Positions 34,245 to 45,374 of a DNA stretch of 64,000 nucleotides are shown here, in pieces. Under the pieces are notes generated by a model. The model was not told where the DNA came from. It worked only from the letters and a program-made list of their open reading frames with translations, and made no database searches. Origin of the DNA: Clavelina lepadiformis (Eukaryota; Chordata; Ascidiacea; Aplousobranchia; Clavelinidae). Where the stretch lies: NCBI RefSeq assembly GCF_947623445.1, contig NC_135244.1:18166860-18230859 (forward strand), read 5' to 3'. Made by a program: the position numbers and the translations under genes. The stretch's first letter is position 1; each line of letters begins with the position of its first letter.

Positions 34245-34686
34245 CGTGAATAATGCAATATGCGTGCTTGTCTGTCACGCATCATTAATTTTTTTCAGGT
34301 TTTACCAATTTGTTTACGTTAAACTAGTTATACGTGTAAATTTTTTTGCAACAGCGCATAATTGGGTTTTGGTTTCGTATGTTGTAAGAATGGTTAGCAA
34401 CATTCTGCGAGGCCTTGACCTTTTCGTTTCACGTAACTCGCTTCCAATCAAACCTCGTTTTGTATAGATTCATTGTGAAGAAAATCGTACAATCATATTC
34501 TACATAAATCTTTATTCATTACACTTGTTACAGGTGTAGTGCCATGAGCAGCAGTTCAAGATTCATGTGCCATCCTTTACAGTTGCTGCACTGTACCCAA
34601 ACTTCCCTTAGGGCGGAATTGGCTTAATAGTCAGTGCAAACTGCACAAAACCACTCTTGTTTATTGGAGTTGGCTTCTTTTCCAAG
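34245..34686. other. No gene recognised
   Basis: 3' flank of gene B up to a decayed hAT element. Confidence 0.35.
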
Positions 34687-35103
34687 CAGGGGTGTCCAAA
34701 CTTTTTCACTGAAGGCCATGCACTAATACGTTAATCGAGTGGGCGGCCAACTAACTAAGTGTGAAAAAGCTCAAGTTCAATTTGATTCTAGTATCCTCCT
34801 ACTCAATCAATTGAAAAATGAGTAAATTATTTCTTCATTTGACTCGAATCTTGTGTCGCGTGTACTACATAATTAAAAACTTAATGGTATTTAATCCTAA
34901 ACACTATCGATAAAAGCTGTTGTAGATTCTGGTTCTCAACAGATTTAACAGTGACGTTGTTATGTACGTGAACCTAATAAGACTCATCGACGGAAATTTG
35001 GTCGTTTCCAAACTTCGGTAAAAGTCAGAGAGAGTAAGAAGCTGGTGGCTATTTTTCAAAAAGTTCCAACTGCGGGCCCTCTTCGACTTTTCGTGCGTCC
35101 ACC
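34687..35103. mobile_element. Decayed hAT-type element
   Basis: The left end CAGGGGTGTCCAAACTTTTT and a degenerate inverted right end near 35060-35103 frame about 420 bp of non-coding sequence. A lone end of the same type lies at 36178-36213. No clean target duplication was seen. Confidence 0.5.
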
Positions 35104-35987
35104 TAAAAGGGTTTAATTCTTGTTCACTGTTTGAGAAATCTTTTTGTTTTGAGGGATGTGATGATTGACACGTAGCTAGCTGCTTATTTTAGACGACTTG
35201 TGTCCGGAGAAGCACGTTTCATTTTCATTCACGACAAGGTGGGAAAGTGATAGATGTTGCATTTGCGTAGCTGCGTCTCAAAACAAAAAAACGCCCATTT
35301 GTGTATTACTCGTGTGAAGTATTATACAACAAACCCATCTGTCATAATGACCGCGTATGCTGGCGGTAATTGTTAGAATATGAACGAGGACGATTGATGA
35401 CTTGTTTTGCTTCTGCTTCGATGATGAGAGTTCTCGATCATTTCTCAAACGTCGTGACTATGCTGTTAGTTGCTTAATTCTGTGTATACAAATTACTAAA
35501 TGATAAAATTCCCATTTTGTTTATTATAAGACACAAAGGCTTCCACCTTCGGGCACAGCTTACTGAATATTACATTGCGCAGTAGTAACCAGTGAATTCG
35601 ATCACGTGAAAAGGAAAGATTGCAAACATTACATCAGAATATATATGGCACATCAGTTCAAGCGAGGTAATTTATCTGAACGTCATTAAGGAGAATTTAA
35701 GTCCGGTCAACAACTGAATTGCAAGATCCGAAAGTAAAATTCAAGCATCTGGAAAACAATTCGTGACTCGTGACGTATCAAAAACTGCCGGTCTTTAGCA
35801 CACCTATTACGCTAAGGGCTTAATTTTTGTGAAATTTCCATTAAATAGTTAATAATGCCAAAGTCATAGATGTAACTGTTGGAAAGATGCGAATTAAACT
35901 CGACATCGTTAGGCTATCGCAAAATGATTGCATTAAAATTGACCCGTATACAAAATTTGATACTTAAACAAAATTTTATTAAAGGTA
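35104..35987. other. No gene recognised
   Basis: No supported exon before the gene fragment at 35988. Confidence 0.35.
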
Positions 35988-36180
35988 ATGAAAGTTTTAG
36001 TTGCTGGTTTTTTCAAAACGGGCACCAAATCAACGGTGGCCGCCCTTAAGGATTTCGAGTATAAAGTACAGTATATAATGACAAATATTGGAAGAAATTA
36101 CTCAATGCTGGAGGCCATGTTGGAAGGTTTTAGAGAAATGTACAAAAACGTCAGAGCAATCAGTCGTAAATCGCATGTGG
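35988..36180 (+). pseudogene. Sulfotransferase-like fragment C (exon 1 only)
   Basis: The start MKVLVAGFFKTGTKSTVAAL keeps the P-loop and the usual distance to the Tyr-Lys-Val step, then the DHFWYH core is lost. The pattern resumes as GFREMYKNVRAIS. Similarity ends near 36180, where the inverted hAT-like end (GGTTGGACACCCCAG) begins. No donor and no later exons were found on the plus strand. It is a dead exon-1 copy between genes B and D. Confidence 0.75.
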
Positions 36181-36611
36181 CCCTTTGGCCAAAAAGGTTG
36201 GACACCCCAGTACTAAACCATTGTTCATTTGGTGAAATACGTATTCAATACGAATAGTAACCTCCTTGAAGTCAATCAAACACCTTTAATATTGAATTTT
36301 TTAATATTTTATTCAACTCTTTTCGTAATTAAAGCGATATAAGGAATTGTCTGATCAATGCAACCACATTAGCAAGCTTTCAAAAATCGACTGACATTCA
36401 CTCAAGGTTTCTATTAAAGAGGTTGGAAATTCTTGTATGGGTTCCGTGACAAGACCAAGTTTGCTTGTTGACAACTACTAGTTGAAAAGTAATGCAATTT
36501 GTTGTAATTTTCTTGTCAATTTATTGTCCTATAGTTTAAAGGAAGTTTAGCATGAGCATTCTAGCCTATAAAGGTCAGCAGCCCACTCACCTTTCGGTGA
36601 AATTTATTACA
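36178..36611. other. Lone hAT-like end, otherwise nothing recognised
   Basis: GGCCAAAAAGGTTGGACACC at 36188-36207 is the inverse of the end type at 34687. The rest up to gene D has no supported feature. Confidence 0.4.
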
Positions 36612-37950
36612 CTACTTGAGAAGTTTTCCGAAAAGTCCACTTCTAAACAGCCTGTACACACCAAAGCAACCTAAACCGAGTAAAAGGCCTAGTTCAATCA
36701 AAAACTCTTTTTTCATTTGAAGAAATGCAGGGTGTTTTTTCATCAATTCATCCACAATAACTCCCCCCACGTTTTCCCAGGGAAAGGGTTTTTCCGGAAC
36801 TTTTTTTCCAAGGAAATTGCATAATGGTTCCCAACCTTCTTCTACGTTATAAACCAAGAGTTTATCGCGGGGAGCGTTCTACACAGCAAACGCAACAGCT
36901 TGTAATTATTTGACTCGAACATCCTTGATTTAACAAAATAAATTGAATCTCAGTTAAGGTTGTTTGGCATCACCTGCAAACAATATGCTTGGTGTTGACG
37001 AAAGTGTCTTCGCATTATAGTTTCATTGCTTGGTCTTACAGTAAAAGGGTTCTGTGATGCATGACCAGTCATGACGCCAGCTGTAAATAGAAACAAGTAG
37101 CGTAAAAAAGTAAGCAGAGCGTGCAAAAGGCCCGAGAATAGAGAAAACAATCTTAAACCCAGACATTCAAGTTTCCACAACACTTAGTGGTAAATGATCT
37201 TCATTGCACAAACATATATAACGGTTGTACGGAAGTAATGCCCTTCGAGTTATTAGTTAATATTTAACGTTTTCTATCATAGTCTCCAACACTTTGTTCT
37301 CAGAAACAATAAAACATTCAGAACAAAAATCAACTTATTGCCTTCAAGTCTTAAACTTGCTTGCAACCTCAGTTAAACTAGCACAGAAAATCTGTTAGTA
37401 CTGCTGGTTTTACCATAATTTGTGTTGTGCTTGAATAATTTCCGACCAGTCGGGGTGATTAATGACAGTAACGAGAAAAGGTAGTTTTTTCTGACTTGTG
37501 CAATCTGACTGCTCCAGCTTTGGTACCACGAATTTTCGTTTCGAACGGTTAAAATTATCTGCAAATAATTTGGTAATATTATGTTTAAAGTACGTTAAAG
37601 GAGCAATCACCTCCGGCCCTTCGCTTTTAATTTGTCATCAAAGTTCGTATGGTTCCTTTTAGTCTAAGATAGTGTTATTAATGTCGACATAACATTACTT
37701 TTGCATCAGGAAATTCTTGCGAGATGTTTTCCCAAAACAAAAAAGCCGGGGTATCTATCACAACATCGACATCTTCATACATTTGCTTAAATTTTTGGAG
37801 GTTACTACCAGAAGTAAATATTTCGTTCCACTCATCGTAGTGATACCAGAAGTGGTCGATGTAATCGTACACGTTGTACCCAAGTTCCAGCATGGCTGCA
37901 GTCATTGACTTTGTGCCAGTTTTAGAAAAGCCTGCAATAATCACTTTCAT
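36612..37950 (-). CDS. Sulfotransferase-like gene D, intact
   Basis: Minus-strand exons 37699-37950, 37414-37558, 36974-37080 and 36612-36878 give 256 residues with consistent phases and GT-AG borders. The P-loop is GFSKTGTKS (residues 6-14). Exon 2 has IILTVRNENSWYQS, with Asn in place of the usual Asp after the Arg. Exon 3 reads AGVMTGHASQNPFTVRP and ends FRQHQAYCLQ. Exon 4 is NAPRDKLLVYNVEEGWEP with a C-terminal hydrophobic anchor (FLIELGLLLGLGCFGVYRLF) and a short basic tail. By the exon 3 and exon 4 wording it groups with damaged gene A, the other minus-strand member. It is flanked by fragment C and pseudogene E. Confidence 0.86.
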
Positions 37951-38901
37951 ACTTTTATGTTTAAAGGTTTCGACTTTACAAGACAAGCCTGCTGACAATA
38001 AACAATACAAAATAATACTCGGTTTAAGTCTCTACCATACTGCACAACATTATCATTTCACAAGGATTCAAATTTGTAATTAAAACTATTTAGTTTCTAG
38101 TGCCTGAACCAAGACACTAACTACTCTATTGTGTTTTTGATTGAAAGACTTCTGTACAAAGTCTGGTTAATTTAGCCTAATCGTTGTACCACTGCGCTGT
38201 CATGTTTACCCTGCGGGTGTGTAAACAAGTGCTGAGTTGTTCGCTAGCTCCAGATAAATATTTGACGCATTGCTGTAGCATATGCCGGAAACTGGGCGAA
38301 ACGTATTGATTTCCGCCGAACTAGTAAACTCTCGAGTGATCAGTTTAGTGCGTGGACTTAACGCTTGCGTGAGTCTGTTTTTTTTTCAAACTTCCAACGA
38401 CATGTTTTGTATTCCTGTGAAGGTAGCTGCATGCTCATAACTAGCGCTTGTTGATATATCCGTGTTTACACGTACGCTGCAGAATATACCTTTGACACCT
38501 TATGGTACAGATGCAACATGATCCACCCACAATAATTATCCGCTTCTTGCAAGCATGTGGTTTGAAACAACCTGTTAACCTACGCCATGATAATGTCAGT
38601 ACGTTAAGACACAGCATTGACTAGGTGTCGTGAGATACACGGATATGGGTGTTTGAAAATTGATAATTTGCTTAAGCTCTGGAAATAATAGTTTTTGGTT
38701 GAAATATTTTCTGAAAACTCATTGATTATAACTTATGTCAGACCTACTTGTTTTTTCGGCGTAAGGTATTTGAAGTAGAGAAATCTCGAGCAGGGTAGAG
38801 AGAGATGTGCAATTTTCCTAAGCAACAGTTAGGCTAGACGTTTGGTGATGAAGGCTTTTGTGGTGTTTTTCAAGGTATGCCTTACAGAGAACAGCAGAAA
38901 A
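37951..38901. other. No gene recognised; divergent flank between D and E
   Basis: This 950-bp gap separates the starts of gene D (minus) and pseudogene E (plus), so it may hold both promoters. No clear TATA box was seen. Confidence 0.4.
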
Positions 38902-39623
38902 ATGAAGGTTATAGTAGCTGGCTTTTCTAAAACTGGAACCAAAGCAACGGTGGCAGCGCTCATGGAGTTAGATTACAAAGTCTACGACTTTGTGGATCAT
39001 TTCTGGTATCACGGCGATCGCTATTGCAGATGCGCCATCGTTTCTCTTCTGGGAAGAAATCAGCAAAGCTTTCCCGGAATGCAAATTATGTATGCCCATT
39101 CAATATCTTCAACACCAAAAAGGTAATGTTACTTTACCTCTCGTAACAATTAAGTTATGGTTAATGCAAATCATTCTCACAGTTCGCGATGAAGAAAGTT
39201 GGTACAGGAGTTGACGTTCCCAAATATTTCAACTGAAGAAGAATTGGATTTTTCAATTTATTCAAGTTCTTTCACCTACCGGGTGTAAGTTCTTTCGACT
39301 GTGTGAACTAATCTGTAAGCAACAGTTCATTTAAAAAAACTTATGAAAAAGTTGAAGGATACTGTATGCTATAGTCTTGAGGTTAATTTACAGTATGCCT
39401 ACTACTTTTTGCAGTTTTCTGTTGTGTCGCGAATGCCGGTATTTTACTTCTTTAACACTAGAAGGACGGCAGTTTTTGTATACCTAGAAGGACGGAGTGT
39501 GTCAATTGGCGCAAAAGGTCAAAACGGCGCAAATCTAACGTTTTTTGTTGAGAAAACTGTGCTGTTGCTCCGAAAAAAACTACTTCTATCGCATGTCCGC
39601 TTTGTGCATTTTAATTAACAAAA

Positions 39624-40295
39624 TCAATCGCATTGAAAATACAAGCACTCGTGCCTAAACACTTCTGTTTCACACAATTCCTTTTTCTTCTTGCACTCTT
39701 CCGGGACTTCTCTCCTGTTCTGGCGCATTGTCCCTACGAGGCTGCACTTCTTTTCCGCAAGTCGCAACGCCAGGTCAAGTGAGGTGAAAAAATTATCGCA
39801 AATGACATTGTAACCTCCTTGAAAAAGCGGAGCCATGAGTTTCAGTACAACGTCGGTGGGCACACTCACGTGGGGGCTCCTTGCGTCATCTTTTCCAACG
39901 TAAGGAAAACCGTTGAATAAATATTTATTTTCAACGTCAACTGCCAGCCAGAACTTTAGACCAAACTTGTCTGGTTTATTGGCCATATATTGGATGAACT
40001 TGCAGCGTGCCTTACACGGCAATAGTTGCTCATCCACAGTTATCTTCCACTGTGGAATGAATGCTTTTTGGCAGTTTGATATAAAACTGTTCCAAAGTTG
40101 TGAAGCGAGTGCAAATTTATCATGCAATAGATTCCTACGCCTTTCCGTCTTCAGATCGAAGCGAAGGAATCGTATGAGCTCCAGAAGCCTGTCTCTTGCC
40201 ATGGTTTGGGAAAACATCGGACATCCCCACGACCTCCCCCACAAACTCTTCACAGGGAAGTTGCGCCCTCCTATCACGCCACGAGCAACCACCAA
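39624..40295 (-). pseudogene. piggyBac transposase, truncated
   Basis: A 223-codon frame covers the middle of a DDE_Tnp_1_7 transposase. It has ITVDEQLLPCKARCKF with the first catalytic Asp, YMANKPDKFGLKFW, and NVICDNFFTSLDLALRL with the second Asp. An in-frame stop lies a few codons upstream of a continuing match (LDEFVGLVVARG). The N-terminal part, the third catalytic Asp and the C-terminal cysteine region are missing, compared with about 550-600 residues for full family members. It cannot be active alone. Confidence 0.88.
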
Positions 40296-40590
40296 GCCGA
40301 CGAATTCATCTAATTTATCTAACTAAGAAACTCTTACTACACTTACGCTTCGATAAACTTCAAAAATTCCGAAATTAGGCTGCGCTTGTGACGAAACTAC
40401 TCTGTTTTGCGGAAAAGTCGACTTGCATAGTTTGTCGACACGTTTGTCACACCTCTGTGTTGGCAGCTGTGACCTAATTCGATAAACCTGTAATTATCAG
40501 CAGAAAGAAAACAATGCTCTCTATCGCGAGAACTGGTTTTTGTACTGTGAAGTAACAATGCGTCAATTGACGCACCCCGTCCTTCTAGGT

Positions 40591-40922
40591 CAGGGGCGGG
40601 CAACTTCTTCGGTCGGCGGGCCTGATATGAGAAAATGAAGTACTTGGCGGGCCGGATTCCTGAATAGATTGGAACGCAGCTTTGTCTTATTAATGTTCAT
40701 GGTCGAAAATGTTTGCTCATAAATGTATGTAGACCCGAACAGAACAAGTAGATTTATGGCCATCTTTCTCAGGTTGGACTTATTCAGTGACGCAATACAG
40801 GGATTGCGGCAGAATGTGGCCGCAGGCCACATTATCATGTAAGACCGGAAACTGTCTGCGGGCCGCTCAAAATCCCGTCGCGGGCCGGATCCGGCCCGCG
40901 GGCCGTATGTTGCCCACCCCTG
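40591..40922 (-). mobile_element. hAT-type element nested in the piggyBac, keeping the dimerisation-domain tail
   Basis: Ends CAGGGGCGGGCAAC and GTTGCCCACCCCTG are flanked by a perfect 8-bp duplication, TTCTAGGT (40583-40590 and 40923-40930). On the minus strand it keeps 60-80 codons of a hAT transposase C-terminal dimerisation domain (LVLFGSTYIYEQTFSTMN, then KTKLRSNL). Total length is 332 bp, so the catalytic domain is gone. Confidence 0.9.
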
Positions 40923-41622
40923 TTCTAGGTAGTGACCACGTTAATTATCTCTACCGGTAAAATAAAAACTTCATATTCATGGGTTAGTTACCTAACACTA
41001 ATGTAGGAAAAGTCAGGAAATATCACGGTTTTGCGATGCACAACTTAAAAGCTATAGATGCACTTAGGTTGAAAATGCGTCAATTGACGCGCCCCGTCCT
41101 TCTAGTGTTAAAGACGCATCTTGTGGTGGAATTATCCAAAGACACCCCTTTGATGTAAAGTCACGCACGGAAGTGATGGAACAGCGCGTTTTCAGAAAGC
41201 ACCAAGCCTATTGTTTGCAGGTATAACCTACTTTCTCTATGTAGTAGTAGTACCTACTACTTATGCTTCTCATCAAAACCTCGCAGTGCCGTGATGTTTA
41301 CCTTTGCTTCACTAAACAGAATGCCCCAAAAGATAGATTAAATTATTACTGTATGACGTTAACCAACAATGGAAGCCTCTCTGTAAGTTCCTTGGAAAAG
41401 AGATTCCCAACAAGGTTTATCCCAACGAAGATCTGTTATAAACAAACTAATGAGAAATCATCAGGCAAGTATCAGAATGCAACGTGAAATACTCAACACT
41501 TTTTTATTTGTTATGACTCTTGGTGTGTATGGCTTCTGGAAGGTTTATTGAAGTGGGCATTGGAGTCATGTTTCACACATATTCTGGAGTTCTCTGGGTT
41601 AATGTTAACCTGCTACTGTATC

Positions 41623-42272
41623 GGTTCCACGACATATGACCGCGGGAAAATGACCGCGAACAAACTGACTGTGATGTAAATTGACCGCGAACAAACTAAC
41701 CGGGAACAAATTGACCGGAATGAAAATTGACCGGGAGGTAAATTGACCGTGCAAGTGCTGAATTATTGTGTTTAAGTTGATGGTAGTATATGATATGTAA
41801 AGTAAATATTTGTTTGTAACTATTTCCTTTGCTTTTAACAAAATTTTTTTTTATTTCAATACACATTGAAACATTTATTGAAATAAACATAAATATTTCC
41901 GGAAATACGAGAAATACGAGTAACAACATTAAAAGAAGTTCACTGCAAAACACATATGACACTACATAATAAGGGCACTAAAATTTACACAAACTGTTAT
42001 TTGACAAATCAGTCAACCTTGACTGTAATACACATACTTAATTGGCTGGGATTAAAGCTGATGCGCGACTAGATAGTGAATTAGAATTTTGACCTTTTGA
42101 CGGCCAATTTGTCGCCGGTTAATTTGATCGCCGGCCAATTTATCGACGGTTAATTTCATCGCCGGCCAATTTACGTCACGGTTAATTTGATCGCCGGCCA
42201 ATTTGTTGCCGGTCAGTTGTCCACTACCAGTTGTCGCCGGTGAGTTTGTTCACGGTCACTTCTCGTGATCCC
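41623..42272. mobile_element. MULE-type foldback element, copy 1 (650 bp)
   Basis: A perfect 9-bp target duplication, TACTGTATC, flanks it (41614-41622 and 42273-42281). Both arms are built from short related units: GACCGCGAACAAAC and relatives on the left, the inverse (GTTTGTTCACGGTC and GGCCAATTTGTCGCCGG types) on the right. The ends start GGTTCC and finish GATCCC. Nine-bp duplications and subunit arms are typical of MULE-type foldback elements. No coding frame. Confidence 0.85.
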
Positions 42273-42458
42273 TACTGTATCAGTTGGTATTTGAGTTTGA
42301 TCATTGCGTGTGTGAATTGACTAATTATAAACATAGCACAAATTTGCTGTGTCCAAGAAACAACACATTTACGACATAAGCTCAGAATGTGAGTTCCGCA
42401 GCTCATGGATTTGATTATTTTAACATATTTTTGTATCCCCCTACCGTCATACAAGTGA

Positions 42459-43303
42459 GGTTCCATGACATTTGACCGCGGGAAATCGACCGCGAACAAA
42501 CTCACCGGGGACAACTGACCGTGATGTAAATTGACCGCGAACAAACTAACCGGGAACAGACTGACCGGAATGAAAATTGACCGGGAGGTAAATTGACCGT
42601 GCAAGTGCTGAATTATTGTGTTTAAGTTGATGGTAGTATATGATATGTAAAGTAAATATTTGTTTGTAACTATTTCCTTTGTTTTTAACAAAAATTTTTT
42701 TTCATTTCAATACACATTGAAACATTTATTGAAATAAACAGAAATATTTCCGGAAATACGAGAAATACGAGTAACAACATTAAAAGAAGTTCACTGCAAA
42801 ACACATATGACACTACATAATAACTTAATAAGGGCACTAAAATTTACACAAACTGTTATTTGACAAATAAGGAAGTTTATTGCGCAAATTGTAGGTTGTG
42901 GGCGATGCCTCTGAGAAAATCTAATATGTCACGGTTTGCAAAATCTTCAACGATGGTTTGAAGTCGCGCATCCAAATCCTTGTATTTTCTCCTTTTGGCA
43001 GGAGGCCCTACACCCTACAAGGGGCCAACAAACCCTACGAGTGGCAACCTTGACTGCAATACACATACTAAATTGGCTGGGATTAAAGCTGATGCGCGAC
43101 TAGATAGTGAATTAGAATTTTGACCTTTTGACGGCCAATTTGTCGCCGGTTAATTTGATCGCCGGCCAATTTATCGACGGTTAATTTCATCGCTGGCCAA
43201 TTTACGTCACGGTTAATTTGATCGCTGGCCAATTTGTTGCCGGTCAGTTGACCACTACCAGTTGTCGCCGGTGAATTTGTTCACGGTCATTTCACGTGAT
43301 CCC
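42459..43303. mobile_element. MULE-type foldback element, copy 2 (845 bp)
   Basis: Flanked by the perfect 9-bp duplication TACAAGTGA (42450-42458 and 43304-43312). The arms and most of the centre are nearly identical to copy 1. It contains about 180 bp extra (42870-43046) with the tail of a transposase frame. It lies only 177 bp after the copy 1 duplication. Confidence 0.87.
42877..43011 (-). pseudogene. C-terminal tail of a MULE-type transposase
   Basis: The minus strand codes GPPAKRRKYKDLDARLQTIV, then EDFANRDILDFLRGIAHNLQ, ending FAQ and a stop. From memory this resembles the C-terminal RRKYxxLDxRL...FLRGIAHN motif of MULE/FLYWCH transposase-like proteins. Only about 44 codons remain, supporting the MULE origin of the foldback elements here. 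Confidence 0.6.
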
Positions 43304-43312
43304 TACAAGTGA

Positions 43313-43796
43313 GGCGTCATGGACAACATGCAATGAACATTTCATTGATAGATGACAACACACCGGGAAGCTTGCTCACAGATAATAATCATGTAGTTTT
43401 TTGTTCATAAAACAACTGCGATTCTTAAGCCCTGAGTTACAAATTTCCAACAGATTCGGTTTTAGTTTATGACAGTTGAGAAGTTACCGTACGCCAAAAC
43501 ATTTGTGCAATTTTCTGCAACTCGGTATGAGTTGGTAGGTTGTGATCCACTGCTATATCGTTTCGTCACAGATTTTATTTGCTTGATTAATAACTTCAAC
43601 TAATACGATCATTGAGCTTTACTATTTGAAACAGGGGATAGCTTTACACTAGGTAACTAAACAGCAATCATTATATTTATTAGTAGGGCAATAACGTGGG
43701 CAGGTTACGGTTAATACAGACTATAAACTACACCTGAAAGTAACCACTCAATTTCAAATGACGAAGGCAATGCAAGCTGCACTTTGATGTTACCAG
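43313..43796. other. No gene recognised
   Basis: No supported exon between the foldback element and the MITE at 43797. Confidence 0.35.
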
Positions 43797-44085
43797 AGTT
43801 GGGCAGTCGGTACATTCAAAGTACCGGTACTTGGCAAAAAATGTACCGATGGTTCCGGTATTCGGTACTATTTAAAAAAAGTAGTTCGGTACCGGTACTT
43901 TTTGTATAAAAGATGTTGCTGCAAATGCAATGTTTACCGCTATTATCCCCCGGTAAAGGTTACTCCAGGTCAAAACATACGTGACGTTAATCGCTTGCAA
44001 TTTTACTTGACATTTCTAGATTAAAAAAGATCAACAAATGCTAAAATTAGTATTAACTATTAAGGATTAATTAACATGTATTTTT
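43797..44085. mobile_element. GTACCG-rich MITE, partial
   Basis: It begins CAGAGTTGGGCAGTCGGTAC and matches 14520-14837 in reverse over about 290 bp. The far end is missing or too diverged to place. Confidence 0.6.
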
Positions 44086-44944
44086 GAACGTTCAAACGTG
44101 AACATTTTGAACAACAACTGAACATTCTGGTAAAGTATTTTTGAAAAATAATTCGTGGTTAGGTATTTGTCGGCAAAAGAAAATCGCAAAACGTATCAGT
44201 GTTTGGCCATCATTGTGACGTAGATGAAGGCTCTTGTTATGTCATAGATTAGTGAAGGTGCTTGGAAACATGCTGCCCCTATTGCTCTCCTTGCGCAGTA
44301 GTCAATTGAAGTAAGAAGTGTGGATCATAGGAGTTCAATCTATGTCCAACTAGGTGTCATGTGAAAAAATAGCAACGTGAAGCATTGGAATTGAATACAT
44401 TACGATTGTTAACATAAAAAATCTGGTAGCCCAATCATTTGCGTCCATGAAGTTACGTTATCCTTTGAACGGCACAGGCTACCCGTCAAACTGGTACTGT
44501 ACTGGTCGCCGTGGTTGGGGTATAGGCTGTCACCTATCAATCAAGTTATTGGCAGCTTCTGTAACAGTTACATACATGATATACAGAAAGTACTGCTAAA
44601 TTTATGAATTTGCGCATATTGTGTATGATTAATTACCTATGACATCACAACAACCTTCATCTACGTCACACTTAAGGTCAATTTTACTATTTTCTTTTGC
44701 TTATAATTACCTACGAAAGAACTATTTTACCAGAATTTTCTGTGAGCAGTGTTCTTTCATATAAGATTAAATTGCTTTTGAATTTGCCCCTTTAAGTTAA
44801 ATAGTATATTTCCATGATGTTCTTTCATTTATACCCACTATTAAGCAGTTATAGTCCCTGGTCGCAATATTCAGAAACATTTCCAATAAAACTATGCTAA
44901 TTGAAGTCTACTAGCGTAGAAAGTATAAGAAAATGTATATTCAT
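44086..44944. other. No gene recognised
   Basis: No supported exon or repeat boundary. Confidence 0.35.
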
Positions 44945-45374
44945 TAGGGATGTGCCGCGAGGAAGATTATTCGGGTTCGTGCGAACCCGAATATCATGAA
45001 GGTCGACACGAACGAATCTCGAATCTATTCGTATTAGAACCAAACAATAAAATTTCCACCAAAAGTTGTCAAGTCTTGCTTCTAAAATGACGTAATCGAT
45101 AAACAAATCGCTCACTTTGGAAAAATAGTGTTTAAAAAACGATCGAAAAAACAAAATCGTTCGGAAAACGACCTTCATTGTAAGTAGGCCTACTGCTGAC
45201 TCTAGTATAGCATTGTCGGGAAACTAAATCATCATTTTTTACGAAAGTCAGTAAATTTATAAGTAATATTGTATTCGGGTTCGCCATTGTTGGTATTCGT
45301 GTTCGCCCGAATCTTCCATAAAGGCGATATTCGGCGAATCTATTCGGGTTTGGGTTCGTATCGGCCCATCCCCA
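44945..45374. mobile_element. TTCGGGTTCG-type MITE, full-length copy
   Basis: Near-inverted ends TAGGGATGTGCCG and CGGCCCATCCCCA frame 430 bp with repeated TTCGGGTTCG and CGAATCTATTCG motifs. It matches both halves at 18989-19439, there in an altered order. An open frame on the minus strand (44897-45178) begins MKVVF by chance and is repeat sequence. Confidence 0.6.

Larger units (their letters stand above)
39456..41107 (-). mobile_element. piggyBac-type transposon with TTAA duplications
   Basis: The ends CACTAGAAGGACGG and CCGTCCTTCTAGTG are inverted repeats, flanked by TTAA at 39452-39455 and 41108-41111. The interior has a truncated transposase (minus strand) and a nested 332-bp hAT element. 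A second, inner pair of end-like sequences (CCTAGAAGGACGG near 39484 and CCGTCCTTCTAGG near 40588) lies inside the outer pair. Insertion hit intron 2 of pseudogene E at the TTAA that overlaps the exon 3 splice acceptor. Confidence 0.9.
38902..41550 (+). pseudogene. Sulfotransferase-like pseudogene E, split by a piggyBac element
   Basis: Exon 1 (38902-39085) begins MKVIVAGFSKTGTKATVAAL and reaches DHFWYHG. About 70 bp covering the NEWxKI to DVDA part are then deleted and the frame changes to IADAPSFLFWEEISKAFPEC. The donor is TT instead of GT. Exon 2 (39170-39314) follows AA instead of AG and has a stop after SWYRS. Exon 3 (41114-41220) and exon 4 (41320 to about 41550) are recognisable, the latter with frame changes. 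The piggyBac element at 39456-41107 sits directly before the exon 3 acceptor. The retained intron positions show a duplicated gene, not a retrocopy. Confidence 0.85.

Noticed and set aside
40397-40603. 68-codon minus-strand frame upstream of the transposase
   Set aside because: It has no transposase-like residues and crosses the inner end repeat of the piggyBac element.
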